Below, in pieces: positions 1 to 8,622 of a stretch of DNA of 64,000 nt. How positions within the stretch are numbered: position 1 is the stretch's first letter; the number at the start of each line of letters is the position of its first letter. The notes under the pieces are model-generated. The model ran no database searches. It saw only the letters and a program-made list of their open reading frames with translations, and was not told the origin of the DNA. The stretch is from Planctomycetia bacterium (GTDB lineage: Bacteria; Planctomycetota; Planctomycetia; Pirellulales; UBA1268). The translations under genes were made by a program, and so were the position numbers. The stretch is taken from NCBI GenBank assembly GCA_014192425.1, contig BJHK01000017.1, forward strand, positions 19,966 to 83,965, in the 5' to 3' direction.

Positions 1-169
1 GAGATGTCGGGCCGTGTGGACGGATACAGTCATGGCGAGGGCGGCAAGGAACGACGGCGGCAGGAGCCGCGTCGCCGGCGGATGCGAACCGGAAGGCGAG
101 CGAAAGCCCAGTTCCATTGTGCGGCTCCCGACCTCTTCCGTCAAACGGCCTCGACCGTTTCCGCGGCGA

Positions 170-2233
170 TCAGCTGCCCGATTCCTTCTCCGGCCGGGTC
201 GGCTTGACGACACCCAGCCGCTCCAGCGCATCGATCAGCACGTCGCCCCACGTCGTCACGTTCCCGCGCCGACGCCAGGCCTTGACCAAATCGGCCAACG
301 CCGGCCCGCCGACACGCGGCCCGAGGTGCACCGACTCGGCGGCAAATTCCCCCAGCCCGACGGCCAGCAGCAGTTCACAACCCCGCGGGGACGGCAGCCA
401 GGTCTGCTGGCCGGGCGGAGCCGCGTCGCCGTCACCGGCCGTCTCGATGGCGGTGCGATCGAGACTCACGGTCAGCGAGCGATTCCCGGTCTCGGCGGCC
501 GGGTGCCAGTGCAGCGTCGCCTCGGCTACGGCCCCCCGGGGGGGCGCCGCCGGTCGGCCGACGACCTCGTAGACCACGCGGACGGTCTGTCCCGCGACCA
601 GGTCGATCGGATCGGCTCCCCCCGAAGCCAGCGATTCGACCGCCGTCTGCCGATAGCCGACGAGCCTGTAGGCGTGGACGAACCGCGGATCGAACGCCAC
701 CGAGAGCCGGCAGCCGGTCGCCGTCAGCGCCGACCGGCCGAAGACCCGTTCGACGATCGCCCGGCCCACGGCGGCAGCCGTCGGTTCGACATCCGATGCA
801 TCGGTGCCGGCGGCCTGTCCGGGATGGGACGCCAGCCTGACCACGACCGCGTCGCCGACCTCCGCCGCCTTCACCTGCTCCGCGTCCGCCGCGGCGTCCG
901 TGACGAGCACGACGGGGCCCGAGCCGCCGCCGGTCGCGAGCAGGTGCCGCGCGAACTGCACCGCCGCCACGATTCCGTCCGCCGTGGCCGGCCTCTCGCG
1001 CTCGAGTTCCGCGACGGCCGCCGCCAGCGCCGCGGCGTCGAGTTGCCGCCCCGCCAGCCGCGACCGTTCGCCGCCGACGACGATCGTCAGCCGATCGGCG
1101 GACCGCATCTCGGCCGCCACCATGCGCAGGCCCCGACAGGTCGCGGCCCAGGCGGCCGGCGCTGCCGAGCGGTCGAGCACGATCGCCGCATCGACCGTTG
1201 TCGCCCGACCAGTGAGCCGCGGGGCCGTGATCTCGATCTCCACCAGCGCCGCGGCCATCGGCCGCAGCGATCGGACGCCGTGCATCGTCAGCCGCGGCCC
1301 CTGCTCGCCATCGGACCGGCTCTCGAACCGTTCCGGCACCGCGGCCAGGACGTCCTCCACCCTGAGCCGGGCCGCCTCCGACCGGCGCACCCGGCGCTGC
1401 GGCGACCAGCGGATCGCGTCGAACGAGGCCGTCCGCCACGAGAGCGGCGGCGCATCGACCGCCGGCCCGGCCGCCGGATAGACGAACGGCGGTTCGCCGT
1501 GCTTGAGCTCGAAGACCATGTCGTAGCCGGGGGCACGCGGCACCATCCGGCGCGGACCGGCGCCGGACTGCGGCACCACATCCATCGGCACCACGCCCCG
1601 GCCGAACGCCGGTCCCACGACCGGGGAACCGACGACCTCGGGCGTGAAAACAAGCCCATCGTCCAGATCTTCCCGTGGAACCGGGAACGCGTTGCTCACG
1701 ACTTCCGGCGGGTCCGTGCCGCGCTCCTCCATTGCGGAAACATGCAGGGGATCCAGCGGGGAATCCTCGACCCGCGACACGGCTGTCTCGCTGCCGGCAT
1801 CGCCGGGGAGCCATTCGATGCGACCACCGCGCTCGGGTAATGAGCCGGGATCCGCCGGGGCCATGGCGATGTCGATCGGCCGCCTGGGAACGATGCTCGA
1901 ACCGGTGCCGGTGAGGATCAAGACCGCGAGCGTCGAGGCGAGCAGGCCGGCACTCAGCCCCACCAGCCAGATGCGATCAGGCGTCCGACCGGCGGCGGCC
2001 GCGGGCACCGGACCTGCGGCCGGGCAACGTTCGAGATTGACCGACCGGAAATGCCGGCCACGGTCCCGGCCCGTCAGCACCCGCTCCCCCAGTCCGTCCG
2101 GAACCGGAACGCCGCGCAGCAGCCGGTCGATGGCGGTGTCGTCGAACAACGCCTCCAGCGACATCCGCTCCTGCAGGCCGGCAGGAAGCGGCAGGTCTCC
2201 GAGCCGGCAGTCGAGTGGTTCGTGATCAGCCAC
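170..2233 (-). CDS. YfbK-like vWA membrane protein, partner of the ECF sigma factor
   Basis: 687 aa from a GTG start that overlaps the end of the upstream sigma-factor gene by 8 bp and has a GGAGGAG-like ribosome site about 10 bp ahead. The first ~87 residues are cytoplasmic-looking, one hydrophobic segment follows at about 88-108, and the large remainder would be outside the membrane. A vWA-like domain lies at about 345-520, and a C-terminal part with YRLVGY and a V-V-Y-E-V-V motif resembles the DUF3520 tail of YfbK-type proteins. The metal site is degenerate: D354-R-S-A-A instead of DxSxS. The overlap with a sigma factor suggests it acts as membrane anchor or anti-sigma sensor, which is inference. 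It could alternatively be a surface protein that is only co-transcribed. Confidence 0.72.
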   Translation of the reverse strand: MADHEPLDCRLGDLPLPAGLQERMSLEALFDDTAIDRLLRGVPVPDGLGERVLTGRDRGRHFRSVNLERCPAAGPVPAAAAGRTPDRIWLVGLSAGLLASTLAVLILTGTGSSIVPRRPIDIAMAPADPGSLPERGGRIEWLPGDAGSETAVSRVEDSPLDPLHVSAMEERGTDPPEVVSNAFPVPREDLDDGLVFTPEVVGSPVVGPAFGRGVVPMDVVPQSGAGPRRMVPRAPGYDMVFELKHGEPPFVYPAAGPAVDAPPLSWRTASFDAIRWSPQRRVRRSEAARLRVEDVLAAVPERFESRSDGEQGPRLTMHGVRSLRPMAAALVEIEITAPRLTGRATTVDAAIVLDRSAAPAAWAATCRGLRMVAAEMRSADRLTIVVGGERSRLAGRQLDAAALAAAVAELERERPATADGIVAAVQFARHLLATGGGSGPVVLVTDAAADAEQVKAAEVGDAVVVRLASHPGQAAGTDASDVEPTAAAVGRAIVERVFGRSALTATGCRLSVAFDPRFVHAYRLVGYRQTAVESLASGGADPIDLVAGQTVRVVYEVVGRPAAPPRGAVAEATLHWHPAAETGNRSLTVSLDRTAIETAGDGDAAPPGQQTWLPSPRGCELLLAVGLGEFAAESVHLGPRVGGPALADLVKAWRRRGNVTTWGDVLIDALERLGVVKPTRPEKESGS

Positions 2234-2825
2234 GGCTGGCTTCTCCTCCGCGGTCGGCCCGCGGGCTGGAGGTCGCGTGGCGGCTGCCGGAGTCAGCGGC
2301 GGCCACAGCCACCGTGCCGTTCGGGCCGGCGGCCAGCAGCGTCTCGCGCAGCCGGCGGCGGCCGCGACTCACCCGGGACAGGACCGTGCCCAGGGGCACG
2401 CCCTGGATGTCCGCCGCCTCCTGGTGCGTCAGTTCACCGACGACCACGAGCAGCAGCGACTCCCGGATCTCGTCGGGCAGCAGGGCCAGTCCGCGCTGCA
2501 TCGCATTCGATAATTCGCCCGCGAACGGGTCGGAACCGGCCCGCTCCAGGCCGGCCGGATCGACATCGAGGACCTGGTGACGCGGCTCGCGGCTGCGCCA
2601 GTGATCGGCCGCGCGGCGGCGCAGGATCGCCAGCAGCCAGGCCCGCTCGCTGCGGGCGGAATCGTAGAGTTGGCGGCTCGTCCAGGCGGAGCGAAACGTG
2701 TCCTGCACGACGTCCTCCGCGTCGTGCGGACTGCCGACGAGGCGGTAGGCGACCTTGTACAACACGGCGACGTGCTCCCGCACCCAGGAATCGAACCGCT
2801 CGGCATCGGTGGACGAAGGGGGCAT
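2226..2825 (-). CDS. ECF-family RNA polymerase sigma factor
   Basis: 199 aa counted from the ATG whose product begins MPPSSTDAERF. An in-frame start 54 bp upstream would add a tail unlike the family. Region 2 is recognisable by the D-A-E-D-V-V-Q-D-T-F motif and the W-L-L-A-I-L-R-R-R-A-A-D stretch. Region 4 follows with LLPDEIRESLLL and the helix-turn-helix EAADIQGVPLGTVLSRVSRG. Such factors direct RNA polymerase to stress or envelope promoters. The gene overlaps the vWA membrane-protein gene by 8 bp, so the two are probably translated together and act as a pair. A short C-terminal tail (about 25 aa) is low complexity. Confidence 0.9.
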   Translation of the reverse strand: MPPSSTDAERFDSWVREHVAVLYKVAYRLVGSPHDAEDVVQDTFRSAWTSRQLYDSARSERAWLLAILRRRAADHWRSREPRHQVLDVDPAGLERAGSDPFAGELSNAMQRGLALLPDEIRESLLLVVVGELTHQEAADIQGVPLGTVLSRVSRGRRRLRETLLAAGPNGTVAVAAADSGSRHATSSPRADRGGEASRG

Positions 2826-2974
2826 GACGGTGGTTCGGCTGCCCGCGACGGGTCGGTGGCCGCACCGGCCGCCTGGCACCCTCGGGAGGATTCGGATCTC
2901 ATCCTCCGGATTATTTCACAGCCGCGGGATTCCCGCATCCCGACGCGACCGGCGCCCGCGACCGGGGTGCAGCG

Positions 2975-4645
2975 TCAAGCCCGCGCCGCCTGCCGCCGGG
3001 CCGAAACCACACCCCCTTTTGGAGGGGACAGCCAGACGGGAAGTTCGCCGGCCGCGGGCAGCGTCACGACCCGCGCGGACCGGATGCCGGGGCAGCCGAG
3101 CACCGCCTGAACGGCCTCCGCCGAGGGCTCGTGGTCGAGGTTGAGGACGCCGATCGCGTCCCCGCCCGGCGAAGAGCGGCCGACCGTCATCTGGCCGATG
3201 TTGACCCCCAGCCGGCCGAAGGCCGTGCCGACGTGGCCGATGATGCCCGGCACGTCGCGATGGGTGAACACCAGCAGCACGCCGTCGAGATACGCCTCCA
3301 GCCGGTGCCCCTCGAGTTGCACGAGCCGGGGCATCGACCGGCCGAAGAGCGTCCCCGCGGCCCGGTGGACGCGGTCGCCGGAAACGAGGTCGACCGCGAC
3401 GACCGAGCTGAACGCGCCCGGATCCGTCCGGCTCTGCTCGACGAGCTCGATGCCGCGCTCGCGGAGCAGCATCTCGGCGTTGACGATGTTGACGTCCTCG
3501 ATCGACGACTCGAGCAGGCCGGCCGCGAAAGCCGCGGTGATGAGCCGCGTGTTGCGGGCGGCGATCTCCCCCCGGTAGGCGATCGAGCAGGACCGCGGCG
3601 GCCCGTCGTCGAGCTGGGCGAGCAACTGCCCCAGCCGCCAGGCGAGGTCGAGGAAGCCGCGGACGCCCTCGAGGACGGCGGGGTCGATGGCACTGGAGTT
3701 GACCGCGTGGCGGACGGTGCCCGTGGTCAGAAAATCGACCAACAGCCCCACACCCTCGACGGCCACCTGCGACTGCGCCTCCTCGGTGCTCGCCCCGAGG
3801 TGCGGCGTCACGAGCACGCCCGGCATGCCGAACAGCGGACTCTCCGTGCACGGCTCCTTCTCGAAGACGTCGAGGGCGACGCCGCCGATGACGCCGCTCT
3901 CCAGCCCCTCGATGAGCGCCTGCTCGTCGTAGATGCCACCGCGGGCGCAGTTCACCAGGCGCACGCCGCGCTTGAGGATCGTCAGCTCATCGCGGCCGAC
4001 GAGGTGCCGGGTCTCGGGCGTGAGCGGGGTATGGACGGTGAGGTAGTCGACGTGCGGGAGCATGCCCCGGACGCTGTCGTGCATCTCGATGCCGAGCTCG
4101 GCGGCACGGTCGGGGGACAGGAACGGATCGTAGCCCACGAGGTTCATGTCGAAGGCCCGGGCCCGGGCCGCGACGGCCTGGCCGATCCGCCCCAGGCCGA
4201 CGATGCCAAGCGTCTTGCCGGCGAGTTGCACGCCCATGAACTTGTTGCGGTCCCAGTTGTGGCCGCGCAGGCTGGCATCGGCGGCGGCGATGTTGCGGGA
4301 CAGGCCGAGGATCAGCGCGAAGGCGTGCTCGGCCGTGCTCAGCGTGTTGCCCGCCGGCGTATTCATGACGACGATGCCCTGGCGGGTCGCCGCCTCCTTG
4401 TCGATGTTGTCGGTGCCGACGCCGGCGCGAACGACGGCCCGGAGGCGGTGGTTGCCGGCCAGCGCTGCGGCGTTGATCTTCACGCCGCTGCGGCAGATCG
4501 CGCCGTCGTGCCGGGCCAGCGCCTCGCGCAGCGCATCTCCTGCCAGACCGGTGGCTACCTCGTACGTGATCCCGGCGGAGGCGGCGGCATCGAGCAGGGC
4601 GATGCCGTCTGGGCTCAGGGTGTCGAGCACGATGATCGAGGGCAT
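2975..4645 (-). CDS. serA: D-3-phosphoglycerate dehydrogenase
   Basis: 556 aa, the long SerA form with a C-terminal ACT regulatory domain. It oxidises 3-phosphoglycerate to 3-phosphohydroxypyruvate with NAD+, the first step of serine synthesis. Visible motifs are the nucleotide-binding G-L-G-R-I-G, the catalytic-region R in NCARGGIYDE, E in DVFEKEPC and H in TPHLGAST. The C-terminal segment (V-F-T-H-R-D-V-P-G-I-I-G-H-V-G) is a typical ACT start, consistent with serine feedback. The ATG giving MPSIIVLD was chosen because the reading frame upstream of it is only the out-of-frame shadow of serC. It lies 41 bp downstream of serC, so both form a serine operon. Confidence 0.96.
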   Translation of the reverse strand: MPSIIVLDTLSPDGIALLDAAASAGITYEVATGLAGDALREALARHDGAICRSGVKINAAALAGNHRLRAVVRAGVGTDNIDKEAATRQGIVVMNTPAGNTLSTAEHAFALILGLSRNIAAADASLRGHNWDRNKFMGVQLAGKTLGIVGLGRIGQAVAARARAFDMNLVGYDPFLSPDRAAELGIEMHDSVRGMLPHVDYLTVHTPLTPETRHLVGRDELTILKRGVRLVNCARGGIYDEQALIEGLESGVIGGVALDVFEKEPCTESPLFGMPGVLVTPHLGASTEEAQSQVAVEGVGLLVDFLTTGTVRHAVNSSAIDPAVLEGVRGFLDLAWRLGQLLAQLDDGPPRSCSIAYRGEIAARNTRLITAAFAAGLLESSIEDVNIVNAEMLLRERGIELVEQSRTDPGAFSSVVAVDLVSGDRVHRAAGTLFGRSMPRLVQLEGHRLEAYLDGVLLVFTHRDVPGIIGHVGTAFGRLGVNIGQMTVGRSSPGGDAIGVLNLDHEPSAEAVQAVLGCPGIRSARVVTLPAAGELPVWLSPPKGGVVSARRQAARA

Positions 4646-4686
4646 GGCGTTCGTTCCGCGTTTCCAGGTGGCGCGATGCAGCGGCG

Positions 4687-5793
4687 TCAGAGCCGCGGCG
4701 ACCGCTGGAAGTCGAGCATGTAGTCGCGCAGGGCCTCCACGCCCGCGACGGGCATGGCATTGTAGATGCTGGCACGGATGCCCCCCACGGAGCGGTGCCC
4801 CTTGAGGTCGACCAGACCTTGTGCGGCCGCCCCCTTGACGAATGCCGTCTCGTGCCGCTCGTCGGGCAGGCGGAAGGTGACGTTCATGTCGGAGCGGCAG
4901 TCGGGGCGGGCATGCCCGGCGTAGAAGCCCCCCGAGGCGTCGAGGACGTCGTACAGGAGCCGCGCCTTGGCGGCGTTGTGCCGGTGCATGCCGGCCAGCC
5001 CCCCCATCGCGTCGCGGATCCAGCGGCAGACGAGGCCGAGGATGTAGATCGCGAACACCGGCGGCGTGTTCGGCCGTGATCCGGCCTGCACGAACGTCCG
5101 ATAGTCGAGCATCGAAGGCAGGTCGTCCCGCGAGCGGTCGAGCAGGTCCTTGCGGATGATGACCGCGGTCACGCCGGCAATGCCGGCGTTCTTCTGGGCG
5201 CAGGCGTAGATCAGCCCGTGGCGGCCGACGTCGATCGGCCGGGAGAGGAAGTCGCTGGAGCAGTCGCAGACCAGCGGCGCGTCGCCGACGTCGGGATCGT
5301 GCTTCCACTGCACCCCCTGGATCGTCTCGTTGCTCGTGACGTGGACGTATGCCGGGCGGGACGAGAGGCGGATCTCGGCGGCCGTTGGCAGCCGGTCGTA
5401 CTTCGTCGCCGCTCCGTCCCAGGCGACGTGCACCTTCCCCTCGCGCCGGGCTTCCTTGACGGCCGTCGCGCCCCACGTGCCGGTGAGGATGTAGTCGGCC
5501 GCCCCGTCCTGGCCGCGCAGCAGGTTCATCGGCACCATCGAGAACTGCAGGCTGGCGCCCCCTTGGAGGAGGATCAGCTCGTGGTCAGGACCGACGGCGA
5601 GCAGGTCGCGCAGACCCTGCAGGGTGTCCTCGAGGATGCGGTCGAAGGGGGGACTGCGGTGACTGATCTCCAGCACCGAGGCGCCCGCGCCCGGCAGCGA
5701 CACGAGTTCATCCCGTGCCTGCTCAAGCACGGGCAGCGGCAGCACGGCCGGGCCGGGGGAAAAATTGAAGACGCGATCCACCGGCATCGCCAT
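4687..5793 (-). CDS. serC: Phosphoserine aminotransferase
   Basis: 368 aa from the ATG giving MAMPVDRVFNF; a second ATG two codons later is also possible. This PLP enzyme converts phosphohydroxypyruvate plus glutamate to phosphoserine, the second step of serine synthesis. Family marks are the N-terminal NFSPGPAVLP, ISHRS, LLQGGASLQF and the PLP-lysine region A-C-A-Q-K-N-A-G (Lys about 201), plus the C-terminal R-S-V-G-G-I-R-A-S-I-Y-N. Length and motif order match the usual ~360 aa enzyme throughout. It precedes serA by 41 bp on the same strand, so the operon order is serC-serA. A GC-rich tandem repeat lies upstream of the promoter region. Confidence 0.96.
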   Translation of the reverse strand: MAMPVDRVFNFSPGPAVLPLPVLEQARDELVSLPGAGASVLEISHRSPPFDRILEDTLQGLRDLLAVGPDHELILLQGGASLQFSMVPMNLLRGQDGAADYILTGTWGATAVKEARREGKVHVAWDGAATKYDRLPTAAEIRLSSRPAYVHVTSNETIQGVQWKHDPDVGDAPLVCDCSSDFLSRPIDVGRHGLIYACAQKNAGIAGVTAVIIRKDLLDRSRDDLPSMLDYRTFVQAGSRPNTPPVFAIYILGLVCRWIRDAMGGLAGMHRHNAAKARLLYDVLDASGGFYAGHARPDCRSDMNVTFRLPDERHETAFVKGAAAQGLVDLKGHRSVGGIRASIYNAMPVAGVEALRDYMLDFQRSPRL

Positions 5794-5905
5794 GCTGCGC
5801 TCCGTCACGTGACCAGTCTGCTCCAGTCCGGACCGTGGCCGTCCCCGGACCGAGGGGCGCAGAATAGAAGGCCCGCAGACCACGGTCAACGGGCCGCGAT
5901 TCCGG

Positions 5906-5977
5906 GCGAGCCGGGCTCGGGCGAGCCGGGCTCGGGCGGCCGGGCTCGGGCGGCCGGGCTCGGGCGGCCGGGCTCGG
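5906..5977. repeat. GC-rich short tandem repeat upstream of serC
   Basis: Five head-to-tail units: two of 15 bp (GCGAGCCGGGCTCGG) and three of 14 bp (GCGGCCGGGCTCGG), followed by a decayed sixth. The array lies between the end of the 88-aa gene and the serC start. Each unit contains the near-palindrome CCGGGCTCGG. The spacing is too short and the units have no spacers, so it is not a CRISPR. Confidence 0.85.
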
Positions 5978-6006
5978 GCGGCCGCGGCGGCGGCCGGCCG
6001 GCCGGA

Positions 6007-6273
6007 TCACCCGCAGACGGCGACCGGCTTCTCGTAGCCGAGTGACCGGAGCACGCCGAGCAGTTCGCTGCAGGTGGGGAAGAGCCGGCCGCTGGACCGC
6101 TTGTAGCGATCGATCGCCTGCATGAACTCCATCTCGTCGGCGGCATAGTCGCGCTCGCAGGTGGTCGGGTCGATGCAGCGCGGGCGGCGGCTCCGGGCCG
6201 ATGCCGCTCCGGCGATGCGGGCGCGGGAAACCCGGCGGGAGGCACGGGGCTCGGGAAGCGAACGGACTGCCAT
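6007..6273 (-). CDS. Small conserved protein of unknown function
   Basis: 88 aa from the ATG giving MAVRSLPEP. The basic N-terminal half (many Arg and Ser, likely disordered) leads into a compact C-terminal half with [16 protein letters not shown] and [13 protein letters not shown] recall short proteins with this '[22 protein letters not shown]' pattern as frequent in planctomycete genomes, but no function is known to me. No signal peptide or membrane segment is visible. It is in the same direction as the FHA gene but separated by about 200 bp, so it is probably its own unit. Confidence 0.7.
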   Translation of the reverse strand: MAVRSLPEPRASRRVSRARIAGAASARSRRPRCIDPTTCERDYAADEMEFMQAIDRYKRSSGRLFPTCSELLGVLRSLGYEKPVAVCG

Positions 6274-6475
6274 GGGATCGGACTCCTCGGGGACACCTGC
6301 GGCCGGACACACCTCTTCGCCGGCCGCATCGAAGCATGCACCCTGACGATCGTGCCGGGTGCCGGGATGGGGCAAAAAAACGGGATGGCGGAGAGTCTTC
6401 CGGCCGGCGAAACCCTGCGGCCGGCACGATCAGAACGACCCTCACGACCGCGCCGCGGCCGCAACCGCCCCCGGC

Positions 6476-7120
6476 TCAGCGCTTCTCGAAGAACTTGCGC
6501 AAAGCCTCGGCCGCGGCGTCGCGCGACGAGTCGGATGACTTGCGCGGATCGCTGGGCAGGCCGGCGGGCCGGGCGTTGGCTGCCCGCAGTGCCTCGATCG
6601 CCGCCGTCGATGTCGCGGAACTCCGCCCCACAATCGTGTCTCCGGCAAGCGGTTCCGTCTGCACGGTGCCGACGCCGGTGATCAAGGAGGAATCATCGGC
6701 CGCCTGCCCGGCCGCGGCGGCCTGCGCGACTGGCACGGGCTGCGTGGTGTCGAACATGCCGGCCGGTTTCTCGTCGGCCATCAGCCAGCGCGACACGTCG
6801 TCATGCGTTCCGCCCCGCGCCGCTGGGTCAACGCAGGACACCTTCAATTCCAGAGCCCCGACACGGATCATGTCGCCGTCGGCCACCCGGGTTTTCTCGG
6901 CAATCCGCACGCCATTGACGTACGTTCCATTGCGGCTGCCGAGATCCTCGACCCAGACCTCCGCCGGCCCCACGTGCACGGCACAGTGCCGGCGACTGAC
7001 CTCGTCGCTCAACGGCCGTACGTCGCAGTCATCGGCACGGCCGATGAGCAGCTTGTTTCGCTTGATCGAAATGGTTCGGCCGGCGCTCTTGCCGGAGGAG
7101 ACGATCAGTCTGGTGACCAT
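6476..7120 (-). CDS. FHA-domain protein
   Basis: 214 aa counted from the ATG giving MVTRLIVSSGK. An N-terminal forkhead-associated domain occupies about residues 1-95, with the signature elements L-I-G-R-A-D-D-C-D, S-R-R-H-C and D-L-G-S-R-N-G-T-Y-V-N-G that bind phosphothreonine peptides. The rest is a Thr/Ala-rich linker and a short charged C-terminal helix (A-A-E-A-L-R-K-F-F-E-K-R). It should serve as a phospho-dependent adaptor, but no kinase or phosphatase gene is adjacent, so its partner is unknown. The upstream 140 bp contains a G-tract and no obvious promoter that I can assign. Confidence 0.88.
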   Translation of the reverse strand: MVTRLIVSSGKSAGRTISIKRNKLLIGRADDCDVRPLSDEVSRRHCAVHVGPAEVWVEDLGSRNGTYVNGVRIAEKTRVADGDMIRVGALELKVSCVDPAARGGTHDDVSRWLMADEKPAGMFDTTQPVPVAQAAAAGQAADDSSLITGVGTVQTEPLAGDTIVGRSSATSTAAIEALRAANARPAGLPSDPRKSSDSSRDAAAEALRKFFEKR

Positions 7121-7263
7121 GCACGCACGCGCTGCGGGAGGGGGGGGCGGGTGGTCGGGGCGGGGGCTCACAAAACTATCACACTACCAATCTTGGGAAT
7201 CATAGCAAAGGTCCTTGCGGAAAGTCGCCTCGCGGCGGCCGGCCCGCCCGGGCGAGCGGACGG

Positions 7264-8082
7264 TCAACGTCGCCCCATCCATGCCTCATCGGCGAAACGG
7301 GCGGCTTCAATCGACAACTCCGCCCGCCGACCGGGCAGAAAACCGTCGTCCAGCCAGACCGGCCGAAGCCCGGCATTCTGGGCAAGCCGCTCGATCCACG
7401 CCTCTGCCAGTTCCCGCGGATCGCCCGGCCCCGCGGCGGAGATGTCCCACAATCCCGCATGCCTGGCCTGCGGGCCGACGCCGCTGTTCGCCCGTAACAG
7501 CAGGCTGCCGTGCTGGAGCACGCAGCCGGCGAGCCGCCGCTGAGCGCTGCCGAGCAGCTTCGGTTCCGCTTCCCCCGGCAGGCCGTCCGACCGGGCCACG
7601 ACGACGTCGCCGACCGCCCGCCGATCGAAGCAGAAGAACTGCGCCCCATCCGGGCCGCGCGCCGGCCCGGGCTCGTGCCGCCGCGCCGCCAGCCCGCGAT
7701 GCATGAGCTCCGCCACGAGCGCGACATGGAAGGCGTCGTAGAACGCCTGGGCATGCCCCCCCCACGGGTGTCCCTTGGGCACGGCGGCGGCGTATGTCAG
7801 GTCGCTGCCGTGGACGATGGCCCCGCCGCCGCTGGGGCGACGCACCAGGGGAGTGCCCGCGATCGCCGCGACCCGCCGCGCCTCGGCCAGCCGCTGAAAC
7901 GCCCCCAGCGACACGCTCACCGGCGTCCAGCCGTAGAACCGCACGACAGGTCCGCCGTGACGCAACGACTCCGCGGCCAGTGCCTCGTCCGCCGCCATGT
8001 TGAGGCAGGCATCTGCCGGCTCGTCCCACCAGACGAGCAGGGGAGGGTGCGACGCGTTGCCGGGGCCGTGCGGACCGGTCAC
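7264..8082 (-). CDS. Lipoate-protein ligase A family protein
   Basis: About 272 aa if the GTG at the right end is the start; this is the least certain start in the region, because no ATG precedes the conserved W-W-D-E-P motif without running deep into gcvH. The biotin/lipoate ligase fold is shown by C-L-N-M-A-A-D-E-A-L, R-F-Y-G-W, R-R-P-S-G-G-G-A-I-V-H and a later K-L-L-G-S-A-Q-R-R. The family attaches lipoate or octanoate to carrier lysines. It begins about 50 bp before the end of gcvH, which encodes such a carrier, so GcvH is the likely substrate. It could be a lipoate ligase or an octanoyltransferase of the LipM kind. Confidence 0.82.
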   Translation of the reverse strand: MTGPHGPGNASHPPLLVWWDEPADACLNMAADEALAAESLRHGGPVVRFYGWTPVSVSLGAFQRLAEARRVAAIAGTPLVRRPSGGGAIVHGSDLTYAAAVPKGHPWGGHAQAFYDAFHVALVAELMHRGLAARRHEPGPARGPDGAQFFCFDRRAVGDVVVARSDGLPGEAEPKLLGSAQRRLAGCVLQHGSLLLRANSGVGPQARHAGLWDISAAGPGDPRELAEAWIERLAQNAGLRPVWLDDGFLPGRRAELSIEAARFADEAWMGRR

Positions 8083-8131
8083 AGGGGGCGGGGACCGCGA
8101 GACCGCGGCCCGCAGGCGGGAACGCTCACCA

Positions 8132-8521
8132 TCAGTGCTGGCCCCCCCCGGCGACGAGCGAATCGTAGGCGGCGCGATCGAGCAGGCCGGCCATCTCCGC
8201 CGGATCGTCGGGACGAATACGGGCGATCCAGCCTGCGCCGTAGGGATCGCTGCCCAGCGTGTCGAGCGCATCGGGGAGGGCCGCATTGACCTCGACGACC
8301 TCGCCGGAGACCGGGGCGTAGAGATCGCTGACCGCCTTGACGCTCTCGATCTCGCCGAACGATTCCCCGGCCTTCACCCGCCGGCCGATCGCCGGGAGTT
8401 GCATGAACACCAGATCGGTGAGGGCCTCGACCGCATGGGCGGAAATGCCGACCGTCGCCAGGCCGTCCGCCTCGGGCCGGATCCATTCGTGGGTCTTCGC
8501 GAATCTCATCTCGCCTGCCAT
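8132..8521 (-). CDS. gcvH: Glycine cleavage system H protein
   Basis: 129 aa from an ATG preceded by GGAGGA. It is the lipoyl-carrier protein that shuttles the aminomethyl group between the P, T and L proteins of glycine cleavage. The lipoyl-lysine motif E-S-V-K-A-V-S-D-L-Y-A-P-V-S-G is intact (Lys62) and the N-terminal T-H-E-W-I matches the family start F.K.HEW. It follows gcvT by 101 bp and precedes the lipoate-ligase-like gene, forming gcvT-gcvH-lplA-like order. No gcvP is present in this stretch. Confidence 0.96.
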   Translation of the reverse strand: MAGEMRFAKTHEWIRPEADGLATVGISAHAVEALTDLVFMQLPAIGRRVKAGESFGEIESVKAVSDLYAPVSGEVVEVNAALPDALDTLGSDPYGAGWIARIRPDDPAEMAGLLDRAAYDSLVAGGGQH

Positions 8522-8622
8522 GGGTCCTCCGCTGTCGCTCGTGGGGGTGTCGGCAATTCGTGGTCCGGCACGCAGCCGGTGTCCGCAGGATAGCCGATGC
8601 GGCCGATGCGGTGGATCCTGGG

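Noticed and set aside
14..1840. Long plus-strand open frame (608 codons) opposite the vWA gene
   Set aside because: Its translation is Arg/Pro-rich low complexity with no motif, as expected for the antisense of a high-GC gene; the minus strand has clear domains.
4646..5476. N-terminal extension of serA
   Set aside because: It is the out-of-frame reading of serC, and SerA homology begins at the ATG at 4645.
5906..5986. Possible CRISPR array
   Set aside because: Units are 14-15 bp, contiguous and without spacers, and there are no cas genes.
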